A stretch of DNA of 64,000 nt from Lepus europaeus (lineage: Eukaryota; Chordata; Mammalia; Lagomorpha; Leporidae). The stretch's first letter is position 1; each line of letters begins with the position of its first letter. Of the stretch, positions 11,995 to 21,985 are shown in pieces. Location: the NCBI RefSeq assembly GCF_033115175.1, contig NW_026909534.1, positions 434,001-498,000 on the forward strand. The letters run 5' to 3'. The position numbers were made by a program, and so were the translations under genes. The notes beneath the pieces were generated by a model that made no database searches, had not been told where the DNA came from, and saw only the letters and a list, made by a program, of their open reading frames with translations.

Positions 11995-12480
11995 TGAAAT
12001 ATTTTTTTATTTTCTTTTTCATTTCTTCTTCAAGCCAATGGCTGTTTGACAGTGTGAATTGAGATCCACGTATGTGTGACTTTTCCAGTTTTTCTAGAAT
12101 AGATCTCTATTTTTATTCCAATGGAGATATGAAAGACAATGGCATGACTTCAATTTTCTAAAAATTGTTGACATATTTTTTTCTGAATTAGATAATCCCA
12201 CCTGGAGAATTTTTAACAGCTGTTGAGAAAAACACATGTTCTGCTGCTGTCAGGTAGAATGTTCTCTGTGTAACTGTTAGGAAAACTTGATTTACAGTGT
12301 TGTTCAAATCTACCACTCTTTATTGATTTCCTACCTATTCTCTTTTATTTTGAAAGTGCAGTATTGACCTATTTTGTTTGTTCCATTGCCGTTTATCCCT
12401 TCAGAGCTGTCAACATTTGCTTTATATATTGTAGTGTTCTGAGGTTGAGTATACATGTTGTTCAACCTAAGAAAGTACAG
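11995..12480 (-). mobile_element. Old LINE-1 ORF2 fragment (-)
   Basis: Decayed reverse-complement L1 endonuclease region. Wording such as 'gtgttgttcaaatctaccactc' and 'cagtattgacctattttg' parallels 5720-5850 of L1 #1 but is much more diverged. No frame remains. Confidence 0.65.
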
Positions 12481-12984
12481 AGGTGAACAATGCAAGAATA
12501 TCAAGAATAATATGGGAACAAAATGAGGAATTCAAAATATGCATAGAACCATGAAGAAGAATCAATCAATTTTCAAGATGTAGAAAATGGTGAATAAAAA
12601 GAAAAAAAATAAAAACTTCTACTTCAAGGAAATACAACAGAAGGATTATTTTGTTATGCACAAATGAGGTTGGATTTGTATGATCCTCAAGCTCTGATGC
12701 ATTTCCCTGGCATAAAACCATGTCTTCTACTGAGAACATTGTCCCAGGACTTCTTCAGGGAGTGATCCGTCCCATCTGTCAGTGCAAGTGTTAAGTGAGG
12801 ATAGAACTAGCTCTTGCTGCAGGGGCAAGGGTCATGCTTGTTCTCCCTGCTGTGGAATTTTTGGTACATGAGGAATTGGGGCTCAAGTGTGCACATATTT
12901 GAGGAAATGCACAGGCCCCGGGATTTAGCCATGGCTGTGAACAAACGGTCATTATCTTCATAACAAGGCACACCTGCTTGCACC
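12481..12984. other. No gene seen
   Basis: AT-rich at the left, then faint SINE-like text from about 12850. Nothing codes. Confidence 0.45.
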
Positions 12985-13080
12985 TAAGTGTAAGATGCCC
13001 AGTGGAGCACCCAAGACTCAAACTGGCAGCCATATAAGATGTAGGCATCACAGGCTGGAGCTGTGCCATAGCCCATCCCC
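12985..13080 (-). repeat. CSINE (-), head fragment
   Basis: 'caagactcaaactggcagccatat' and 'ctggagctgtgccatagccc' are the complement of a CSINE head. The rest is decayed. Confidence 0.65.
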
Positions 13081-13164
13081 TATTTGAACACTTTTTAAAT
13101 GTACTTTAGTGTGGTACTGACAAAACAAAATATAGCTGATGAATTTTACAATTTAAGCATTTCT

Positions 13165-13260
13165 TTTTTTTTTCATTTTCAATTCTCTTTATATACAGAA
13201 GATCAATTTAGTATAAAGATTTCAACAGTTTGCACCCACATAGAAATACAAAGTGAAACA
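13165..13260 (-). mobile_element. Short antisense L1 3' UTR piece abutting an L1 5' end
   Basis: A T11-type run followed by the reverse complement of the L1 3' UTR block seen in direct orientation at 18147-18231, differing at about one base. It stops exactly where the sense L1 5' UTR starts (13262). It therefore comes from the same subfamily as the neighbouring chimeric element. No TSD could be assigned to it. Confidence 0.8.
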
Positions 13261-13261
13261 G

Positions 13262-14179
13262 AGAGAGGCGGCAAGATGGCGGAATAGGCAGGGAGCACAC
13301 TTAGTCCGGGGGGAGAGAAACTTTAATATAAGTGGAGATACTGCAGGGTCAAGGAAGAGTAGGGGATGAAACAGCAGAGGAAACTCTTCCGGAACTAGTG
13401 ATTCACAGTAGACCTGCGTGGAGAGCGTGGGAGCCCAAGTTCGGGACACCAGCGGCAGACTCAACGCACCAGCGCTGGAACGCGAGGTGAGCCGAACCTC
13501 CATAGCCCGAGATACCAGCAGGCAAGCGGAAAGAGGAGGCTAGAGGGAACGAGGCTTGAAACTCCGTGGGGAAAAGTTCACCAGGCTAACTAGAAGAGAG
13601 AGAAAAAAAATAAAAAAAGTGACTGATACGGACACAAGTTTCTCTCTCTCCGCTCACCTCTCACAGGCGAGCAAGACAGAGCAGGCGCCATTTTGGACAT
13701 ACGTCATAAGCAGGGCGACCTCAGGTCTGCACCAGCCCTGAGCCTAGCAGAAAAACCTGACTCTGTGGGGAGGGGTGAAATAACAGGAGATTAGCATCTA
13801 ACTAGGCAACCCAGTGGGAGACTGCAGGAGAATTGGAGCCCACACTGAGGGCAGCAGAGATTCCCTGTGTGGTCCTTGGGAAAGAGCTTCCAATCTCTGG
13901 CTCCTGTGGGTATATCATTTGCCTGCTAACTACCTCCAATTACGTTCAGCTGTGTGGAATTACTTCCCTTTTAAATCAAAAAAAGAAAGAGAGATTTACC
14001 ACACCTAACCTGGGAGTGTCATCCTTGACACACCCTCAACACTGAGGAACCAAACACAGCTCTCAGGCCACACTCATCTCAAGCCTCTAAGGCTCCACTG
14101 AAAGCAGACAGTCCACTTAATATAGAGCCATAGTGTAACAAGAAAAAACACCACAGTGAAGAAACCAAATATCTCCAAC
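13262..14179 (+). promoter_or_regulatory. L1 5' UTR of the chimeric element
   Basis: It begins 'gaggcggcaagatggcggaa'. CAAGATGGCGG at 13272-13282 matches the YY1 consensus that sits at the 5' end of many mammalian L1s and sets the transcription start. A second, opposite YY1-like core (GCGCCATTTT) lies at 13685-13694. The leader resembles that of the L1 at 42089 and the isolated fragment at 23968, and differs from the 5' UTR at 7373-8028. Activity is not shown by sequence alone. Confidence 0.75.
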
Positions 14180-15217
14180 ATGCCAAACAACAAACGCAAA
14201 AACCAAGCTAACAAGAACAAGGAAGAAACTATGACGCCCCCAAATGAAAAAGACACCCCAATTCAAGATTATGAAGATGATGAGATCGAAAAAATGCAAG
14301 AAGCGGATCTCAAAAAATTGATAAGAACATTAAGAAGTTCTCAAAAACAAATTCTTGAACTACAGAAATCCTTAATGGACAAGATAGAAAATCTCTCTCA
14401 TGAAAATGAAATATTAAGGAGGAATCAAAATGAATTGAAACAACTAGTGGAACAAGAAACTCTGATAGTGACTAGAAATCATAATGAAATGAAGAGTTCA
14501 ATAGATCAAATGACAAACACATTAGAGAGCCTTAAAAATAGAATGGGTGAAGCAGAAGAGAAAATATCAGACTTAGAAGACAGAGTACAGGAAAGGAAAC
14601 AGGCAAACCAAAGAAAACAAGAAGAAATTAGAAATCTAAAAAATATTGTCGGGAATCTACAGGATACTATTAAAAAACCCAACATTCGGGTTCTAGGAGT
14701 TCCTGAAGGCATGGAGAGGGAGAAAGGTTTAGAAGGCATTTTCAGTGAGATGCTAGCAGAAAATTTCCCAGGTTTGGAGAAGGACAGAGGCATCTTAGTA
14801 CAGGAAGCTTATAGAACCCCTAATAAACATGACCAAAAGAGATCCTCACCACGACATGTTGTAATCAAACTCACCACAGTGAAACATAAAGAAAAGATCC
14901 TAAAAGGTGCAAGAGAGAAACGTCAGATCACTCTTAGAGGATCTCCAATTAGACTCACAGCAGACTTCTCATCAGAAACCCTACAAGCTAGAAGGGAATG
15001 GCGAGACATAGCCCAGGTACTAAGAGAGAAAAACTGCCAGCCCAGAATACTATATCCTGCAAAACTCTCATTTGTGAATGAAGGTGAAATTAAGACTTTT
15101 CATAGCAAACAGAAACTGAAAGAATTTGTTGCCACTCATCCTGCCCTACAAAAGATGCTTAAAGATGTGTTACATACAGAAACACAGAAACATGGTCACC
15201 AATATGAAAGAAGGTAA
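14180..15217 (+). CDS. L1 ORF1 protein, intact (345 aa)
   Basis: An uninterrupted frame of 346 codons. I chose the ATG at 14180 ('MPNNKRKNQANKNKEE') because it matches the start of the ORF1 at 7372; eight in-frame codons upstream make an alternative ATG at 14156 possible. Visible parts are a basic N-terminus, an acidic segment with 'DYEDDEIEKMQ' (about residues 32-42), a heptad coiled coil to about 165, an RRM core with 'NIRVLGVPEGME' (about 173-184), and a C-terminal domain with 'ARREWRDIAQVLREK' ending in 'HQYERR'. ORF1p trimerises, coats L1 RNA and acts as a nucleic-acid chaperone. It is the only L1 ORF in the window without a lesion, and it lies in an element that has lost ORF2. Confidence 0.88.
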   Translation: MPNNKRKNQANKNKEETMTPPNEKDTPIQDYEDDEIEKMQEADLKKLIRTLRSSQKQILELQKSLMDKIENLSHENEILRRNQNELKQLVEQETLIVTRNHNEMKSSIDQMTNTLESLKNRMGEAEEKISDLEDRVQERKQANQRKQEEIRNLKNIVGNLQDTIKKPNIRVLGVPEGMEREKGLEGIFSEMLAENFPGLEKDRGILVQEAYRTPNKHDQKRSSPRHVVIKLTTVKHKEKILKGAREKRQITLRGSPIRLTADFSSETLQARREWRDIAQVLREKNCQPRILYPAKLSFVNEGEIKTFHSKQKLKEFVATHPALQKMLKDVLHTETQKHGHQYERR

Positions 15218-16856
15218 AGGAAGGAAACCTCACAGCAAAAGATCACAGGAAGCTCCATTTCTCTTTGACATAGAATTAAACTCTGATGCTCTGTTAAAGC
15301 AATGTGTTAAAGTAATCTATTATGTTCTCTTGATGTCTGTGAAATTCTAATTGTTCAAAAACAGCTGAATTTTTATTAAGAGCTATGGGTTATTTAAATA
15401 TGTGCTTTTTTCAAAAATTTGAATAATCACCTTGTAACAATGATCAAATTTGGTCTATGTTATGTCATGATTTTAAGGAATCTTATTTCAACCAGATATT
15501 TTGGATTTTGAGCCTTCTTGGCATTCTTGACAGGCATTCAAAAAATCAAAGTTTCAAACAGTCTGGTCTCTAAAATTTCCAGTAAATCCTGGACTTTGGT
15601 TTTTCCAGTTTGGACCCAACTGAAAAAAATCGAAGGACCTATGTCTCTCATCTTATAGAGACACCAACTAATCAGTCTATTTGGAGTATATTAGAAGGAC
15701 TGTCAAGATGTGATATGGTACCAGACTTTAGGTTTCTATAATGGAAAATGCTATTAATACAAATGTTTGAGAATTAAAAAGTCTAATGATCTTGTGTTAC
15801 TAGACATGACAGTTATCTTAATGAGAAAGCCCCAGAGGCTTAAAGGGTTAAATACTTGTAAAATCCTACAGGTGCTTTGAAAAATACTGTGAAGTAAGCA
15901 AGTGCCTCTTGTTGGTTGATGAGTTTATAATTTTAAACATGGCGACTTAAAGTCTTTTGTCATCCACAGTTATATATGATCTGCTGCTCATAAAACTAAA
16001 GCGTTGTTGGTTCTGTGTTTAGCTGTCCTCCTATAGGTTCCTATGGATTTTTTCCAGCCACTTTTATTGTATTCAGTACTTTGGGATGGCTCTGTAAACA
16101 GATGAAGCCAATAATGTATGAACAGTACCAACTGAGAGAAAGTATGGTTAAGTGAGGTTACTAAAAAGAAAAAGCAATTCAAATCAATTGGCAATCTACA
16201 AAAAGAGTTAAAGATTTTAAAAGCTATTATTAAAATTGCTATATTGGTCTATTATGCTATATTATATGTGTGTACATATTGTATGTCCACATGGGGAAAT
16301 TTTATTAAGAGTTTTATTTTAAATGGCTTATAGATAAGATTGTCCATAAATTTAAGCTGCTAAAATCAATCAAAGATACATTTTAATTTGTGGGACCTGA
16401 ATCTGTGTATCATATGTTTTAGACTTGTTGGTAGAAAGAAACTAAAAACATTTTATATGGTTGTGCTTAAGTTTACTGGCTAAACAAACTACACCATGTT
16501 AGATATTTAAGAGGTGTTTTCAAATACATGATTCTTAAAATTTATAGAAGGCATTGGACCTTCTGGTAAATGTTTTCTTAAGTTGTTATCTAATGGTTGA
16601 AACGGTTTGCTAAGTATTCATGTGATATTGCTATTGTCAGCAAGCGATCTAGGACTTGCTCCCTCATTTCTCTATTCTAAGCCCAACTTGTTCTTTCATT
16701 TCTCTATTCTCTTCAAGGTAGGAAACTAATTCTATTATGAAGGAATCTGTAGGATGCACAATTTAATCTTTAGACCTTATAAAAGAGATGGCTAACATTT
16801 TTCTGCAATAGCATAGCCAAAATAAGAACTTAAATAATAATCTCATAGCTAGATTC

Positions 16857-16875
16857 ACTTCGCCATCAGCGAAGT
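16857..16875. other. Perfect 7-bp inverted repeat (hairpin)
   Basis: ACTTCGC - CATCA - GCGAAGT: a perfect 7-bp stem and 5-nt loop. It is kept in the second copy (reverse strand, near 45022-45040). No function can be assigned. Confidence 0.6.
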
Positions 16876-17057
16876 ATACAGTAAGTAGAAAAAACCTCCC
16901 TTTCAGACAAAAGGGAAAGAAAGTTTTAAAGTGAGAATATAATTTTCCTCATGGGCATTGTCTACCTTAGAAAAACTACTACAGAACATGCCTGTGACTA
17001 TAGACTTGTAGTTCAGGCCACCGAAGATTAGAGACGGGAAACGGGCACTCCCTTGAC

Positions 17058-17441
17058 TTGCATCCTCTGGTCTGCTTTAACACAAACCAGGAGGAAAAGA
17101 AAGCTCGGCATCAGAAGCAATGGGTGGCAGGCCTATTAATGGCTGATCTGTACAGTGATCTGCCCTCAAGGAGACCCAACAGGCCAGTCCACTGCAGTGG
17201 CTTTCAATGTGGTAAGCCTGGGCTTCAGCAGAAGTCAGCTTGTGAAGAGCCCTGGCAGCTCTGCCAAGAGTTGGATCACTGGAAATGGACCTGCCCTGGA
17301 GTCGAAGAATGCCCAGGTCAGAGCCACAGATCTTATTGGCTCCAAGCTGAAAAGCCCTTCACTCAGCCCAACTTCCAAAGTGACCATTGCAGCTGGGTGG
17401 ATGGTCAAGTAGGGTCAGCAACATTGCAGGCAGAACTGTAA
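17058..17441 (+). pseudogene. Decayed retroviral gag nucleocapsid-like segment
   Basis: One frame shows two zinc-knuckle-like motifs in a row, after a basic stretch. In the first (about 17205-17247) the Cys pair is followed by 'GKPG', but the expected His is Leu and extra residues sit near the first Cys. In the second (about 17260-17301) the spacing x2-C-x4-H-x4-C is kept, but the first Cys is Trp. Two tandem CCHC knuckles are typical of gag nucleocapsid proteins of several endogenous retrovirus classes. Both knuckles are damaged and there is no long gag, protease or pol frame around them, so this is a relic. Class I (gamma-like) origin is a guess. Confidence 0.55.
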
Positions 17442-17937
17442 ATTTCTTGTTAGAGATGCCCCCTGCCTTTACCTGGCCAGCTCTCCTCCCAGGCCAGCCA
17501 AGTAATGAAAGTCAACAGAGTGCCTTCCCCTAGGAGGTTCACACCTCCCTTAGGATATACCCCATGTGAAGAGATAGATAGGTCTGGGCCTCTTAGCTTA
17601 CAAGGCCTAAAGCCCACCAGATTATTATCAAGCCCCTTCTATCAGGTTCTATTTGCCTCTCAATCAGAAAACTTAATTGTAGCTTAGACAGCACCTTTCT
17701 TAGCTCCTCTAATAATGACTCTGTCCTTTGTTCTAGGCCCTGTCTAGTGCACTTGGGCCTCATTCCTTTGTAATCATAACCTCTACTCTACCACCAATGA
17801 CTCTACTCCCAACCTGTGTGTACTGATGGTCCTCTTCCCCACTTAATGCTGTATAATTGTTCAAACCTGGTAAATGCCACTCTTAGGATCATTGGTTACT
17901 ATCCTCACTCTGTCTTTTATGACCTTGTCTAAATATG

Positions 17938-18370
17938 ATCAGAGTCGACAAACTTGGAAGGCTTCCATAGCCTTGGCAACTCATGACGACAGCCTAGGGT
18001 GGTTACTGGCGCCATAAACTAGAGTGTCAATTTGTTGGGTCAACAACAGGAGCCACTGTGCACTTGCTCCTCATGTGGGATCTCTGTCCTTAATGTGCTG
18101 TACATTGTGATTTAATGCTATAACTAGTACTCAAACAGTATGTTTCACTTTGTGTTTCTATGTGGGTGCAAACTGTTGAAATCTTTATACTAAATTGATC
18201 TTCTGTATATAAAGAGAATTGAAAATGAATCTTGATGCAAATGGAAGGGGAGAGGGAGCGGGAGAGGGGAGGGTTGCGGGTGGGAGGGAAGTTATGGGGG
18301 GGGAGCCATTGTAATCCATAAGCTGTACACTGGAAATTTATATTCATTAAATAAAAGTTAAAAAAAAAGC
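17938..18370 (+). mobile_element. L1 3' UTR and poly(A) of chimeric copy 1
   Basis: A single-module L1 3' UTR: 'cttccatagccttggcaactcatgac', a polypurine G-rich tract at 18240-18307, AATAAA near 18350 and an A run to 18368. Nearly identical to 46315-46745. Confidence 0.92.
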
Positions 18371-20887
18371 AATTTATACATTCAATGCAATACCCATCAA
18401 GACACCGCAGACTTTCTTCTCAGATCTGGAAAAAAATGATGCTGAAATTCATATGGAGACACAGAAGACCTCGAATAGCCAAAGCAATATTGTACAGCAA
18501 AAACAAAGCCGGAGGCATCACAATACCAGATTTCAGGACATACTACAGGGCAGTTATTATCAAAACAGCATGGTACTGGTACAGAAACAGATGGATAGAC
18601 CAATGGAACAGAATAGAAACACCAGAAATCAATCCAAACACTGACAGCCAACTTATATTTGATCAAAGATCCAAAACTAATCCCTGGAATAAGGACAGCC
18701 TATTCAATAAATGGTGCTGGGAAAATTGGATTTCCACGTGCAGAAGCTTGAAGCAACACCCATACCTTTCACCTTACCCAAAAATTCACTCAACATGGAT
18801 TAAAGACTTAAATCTATGACCTGAAACCATCAAATTATTAGAGAGCATTGGAGAAACCCTGAAAGATATAGGTACAGGCAAAGACTTCTTGGAAAAGACC
18901 CCAGGAGCACAGGCAGTCAAAGCCAAAATTAACATCGGAGAAATGCAAATCAAAACCACAATGAGGTTTCACCTCACCCCGGTGAGAATGGCTCACATCC
19001 AGAAATCTACCAACAACAGATGCTGGAGAGGATGTGGGGGAAAAGAGACCCTAACCCACTGTGATGGGAATGCAAACTTGTTAAGCCACTATGGAAGTCT
19101 GTCTGGAGATTCCTCAGAAACCTGAACATAACCCTACCATACAACCCTGCCATCCCACTCCTTGGAATTTACCCAAAGGAAATTTGTTTGGCAAATAAAA
19201 AAGCCATCTGCACATTAATGTTTATTGCAGCTCAATTTGCAATAGCTAAGACCTGGAACCAACCCAAATGCCCATCAACAGTAGACTGGATAAAGAAATT
19301 ATGGGACATGTACTCCATAGAATACTATACAGCAGTAAGGAACAATGAAACCCAGTTATTTGCAACAAGATGGAGGAATCTGGAAAACATCATGCTGATT
19401 GAATTAAGCCAGTCCCAAAGAGACAAATATCATTTGTTTTCCCTGATCGGCGACAACTGAGCACCAAAGGGAAAACCTGTTGAAGTGAAATGGACACTAT
19501 AAGAATCAATGACCTGATCAGCTCTTGTCCTGACTCTATATGTACAATGTAATACTTTATCCTTTTTAGTATTTGTTGTTGTTGTTGTTCTAGTTCTAGT
19601 CTTTGAACTCTGTAATTAACACACAATTATTCTTAGGTGTTTTAATTTTAAATTTCAGAGTGGAAAAAGAGAGGGAGGAGATGTACAATTTGGGACATGC
19701 TCAATTGGTCTTGCCCCAAATGGTGGAGTTAGAAATGTGCCAGGGGATTCCAATACAATCCTATCAAGGTGGCATGTACCAATGGCATCTCACTTGTGCA
19801 AGTGATCAATTTCAGTTCACAATTGATGGCTCAGATAGGTCGAAGAGTCAAAGGGATCACACAAACAAGACAAGTGTCTGCTAATACTGAATGATAGAAT
19901 CCAAAAGGGAAAAAATGATCCAACATGGGAAGCGGGATACACAGCACACTCATAGAATGGCAGATGTCCTAAGCAACACTCTGGCCTCAGAATCAGCCCT
20001 TAAGGCATTTGGATCTGGCTGAAGATTCCATGAGAGTATTGTAGGCATGGAAAGCCAAGATACCATGGAAAAGAAAAAAAAAAAGAAGAAGAAGACCTAA
20101 ATCAAAGATCTCTGTGAGTATGATCCCAGTGGAAAGAACGGGGCCATCAAAGAAGGAGGTACCTTTCTCTGAAGGGAGGAGAGAACTTCCACTTTGACTA
20201 TGACCCTATCGGAATAAGATCAAAGTCAGCCCACTCTGAAGGTTTCCATAGCCCTGGCAACTCATGACTAGAGCCTAGGGAGATTACTGACGCCATGAAC
20301 AGGAGTGTCAAATGGTTAAATCAGCAACAGGAGTCACTGTGGACTTACATCCCATGTGGGATCTGTCCTTAATGTGTTGTTCAATGTGCAGTGATGCTAT
20401 AACTAGTACTGAAACAGTATTTTTACACTTTGTGTTTCTGCGTGGGTACAAACTGATGAGATCTTTACTAATTATATACTGAATCGATCTTCTGTATATA
20501 AAGATAATTGGAAATGAAAAAAAAAACCTGGTGTTAAATTGGAAATGGCATAGAAAATTAAATAATTTAAAAAAAATATTATGTAGGATCTCTGTCTTTA
20601 ATGTGCTGTACACTCTTATTTAATGCTATAACTAGTGCTCCAGTATTTTTTTTCACTTTGTGTTGCTATATAGGGGCAAACTGTTGAAATCATTACCTAA
20701 TATATACTAAACTGATCTGTATATAAAGAGAATTGAAAATGAATCATGATGTGATTGGAAGGGGAGAGGGAGCGGGAAAGGGGAGGGTTGTGGGTGGAAG
20801 GAAAGTTTTGGGAGGGGGAAGCCATTGTAACCCATGAGCTGTACTTTGGAAATTTATATTCATTAAATAAAAGTTTAATAAAAAAAG
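18371..20887 (+). mobile_element. 5'-truncated LINE-1 (ORF2 end + double-module 3' UTR)
   Basis: It starts in mid-ORF2 right after the preceding A tail. The ORF2 remainder (18371-19460) runs from 'FFSDLEK'-like text to 'FSLIGDN' and stop, with an internal deletion of roughly 270 bp near 18934 that joins 'KAKIN' to '[10 protein letters not shown]'. The 3' UTR carries two diverged module copies (about 20220-20520 and 20580-20760), a G-rich tract and AATAAA plus A-rich tail. The left edge looks recombined, since no TSD is visible. Confidence 0.88.
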
Positions 20888-21004
20888 TGAAAAAAAGAAA
20901 ATGCAAATTTCTACAAAGTTAAAAATATTATTTAAACATTAAAAAAAATAAGACCTGGTGCATTGAATCAAATCCCATAATTTGGAACAGTTTTAAGAGT
21001 CAGA

Positions 21005-21196
21005 ACTGGGAAGAAAGGATAGTACCCACAAGGGAGACCAGGAGGAAGCACCTGGCTCCTGGCTTTGGATCATTGCAATGCGCTGGCTGCAGCCCACCAG
21101 CCATAGTGGCCATTTGGGAGATGAACCAATGGAAGGAAGACCTTTCTCTCTGTCTCTCTCTCTCACTGCCTAACTCTGCCTGTCAAAAAAAAAATC
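21005..21196 (+). repeat. Variant CSINE (+), 3' part
   Basis: 'gaccaggaggaagcacctggctcc' to 'ctgcctgtcaaaaaaaaaa'. The 'ctctgcctgtcaaaaa' end marks the second CSINE subfamily of this window, which lacks the 'aaataaataaatctt' tail. Confidence 0.8.
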
Positions 21197-21985
21197 AACA
21201 AATGACAAAAATGATGAGGATGTGGAAAAAAGTTACCCTGGTCCACTGTTGGTGTGAATGTAAACTGGTGCAAGCCACTGTGAAAGACCATATGGAGATA
21301 TCTTACAAATCTGATTACAGACATACCATAATCCAGCCATCCCACTCTTTGGAATTTACCCAAACCAAAAGAAATTAGCATATGCAAGAGTTATCTATAA
21401 CCCCATGTTCACTGCAGCACAATTCACAATAGCTGAGGTCTGGGAACAATCCAGATATCAATCAATTGTTGACTGGATAAGAAAATCATGGTATATACAC
21501 ACTACGGCGTACTACTCAGCTATAAAAAAAAAAAAAAGAAAAAGAAACCCTGTCTTTTGCAACAAGATAGATGAAACTGGAAATCATTATACTTAGTGAA
21601 ATAAACTAGTCTCCAAAATACAGATATCATATGTTTTCCCTGATCTGAGGTAGCTAATAGAGTACCTAAAATGTAATGTATTGGAATTAGATACACTTTT
21701 TCAGATTCGATGATTGTTTAGAGCGCTTGTCTTTTCCATTGAGGAACAGTGATTCTTTTTATTTTTTTCCTTCATACTATTTGCTCACTTGTTGAACTCT
21801 TACTTAGTGTAGGGTTAACTATACAATCATTTTGTAAAAGTTAAGTGGGAATGTGAGAGGGAAGAGGAGAAAGGGTTGGAGTGTGTGTGGGAGGGAGGGT
21901 ATCGAGGGAAGTGTCACATTCATTAGTCTGTATATGTGAAATATATCAAACTTGTATTACTTAAAATTTTAAAAGGAAGTAAATA
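21197..21985 (+). mobile_element. Old LINE-1 3' end (+)
   Basis: Decayed ORF2 C-terminus ('CWCECKLVQATVK', then 'IVDWIRKSW' and 'TTAYYSAIKK' text at 21240-21530), then a diverged 3' UTR ending near 'aaacttgtattacttaaaatttt'. Clearly older than the neighbouring L1s. Confidence 0.8.

Larger units (their letters stand above)
15253..17937 (+). other. Non-L1 insert of the chimeric element (retrovirus-like in part)
   Basis: At about 15252 the sequence leaves the L1 inter-ORF spacer (still aligned in 6250-6335 and 44205-44270) and enters AT-rich, non-coding DNA to about 17040, a gag-like stretch to about 17450, and further unassigned sequence with no intact frame. L1 resumes at 17938 ('gatcagagtcgacaaacttgg'). 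The L1/non-L1 switch on the right is identical in copy 2 (near 46315), so it predates both insertions. Origin by template switching or by recombination with an endogenous retrovirus is inferred. Confidence 0.75.
13262..18370 (+). mobile_element. Chimeric L1 / retrovirus-like retrotransposon, copy 1
   Basis: Order on the plus strand: L1 5' UTR (13262-14179), intact L1 ORF1 (14180-15217), L1 inter-ORF sequence up to about 15252, then an abrupt switch to about 2.69 kb of non-L1 sequence (15253-17937), then L1 3' UTR (17938-18363) with AATAAA and an A tail. ORF2 is absent. The non-L1 part includes a decayed retroviral gag nucleocapsid-like segment (17058-17441). A rearranged second copy at 44656-46745 has the same non-L1/L1 3' UTR junction. 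The nearest known parallels are ORF1-only 'half-L1' elements and composite L1-driven elements such as SVA. Non-autonomous mobilisation by L1 ORF2p is inferred. No TSD was found around this copy. Confidence 0.82.

Noticed and set aside
15506..16633. Introns spliced out of copy 2
   Set aside because: Block edges do not follow GT-AG or AT-AC; deletion or subfamily difference is simpler.
17253..17687. Retroviral protease behind the gag relic
   Set aside because: The spot near 17439 has hydrophobic text of the right flavour, but the Asp-Thr-Gly active site is absent and no frame is sustained.
13262..20887. One continuous L1 interrupted by a simple insertion
   Set aside because: The left L1 part stops after ORF1 and the right part resumes deep in ORF2; no TSD joins them, so the L1 at 18371 is treated as separate.
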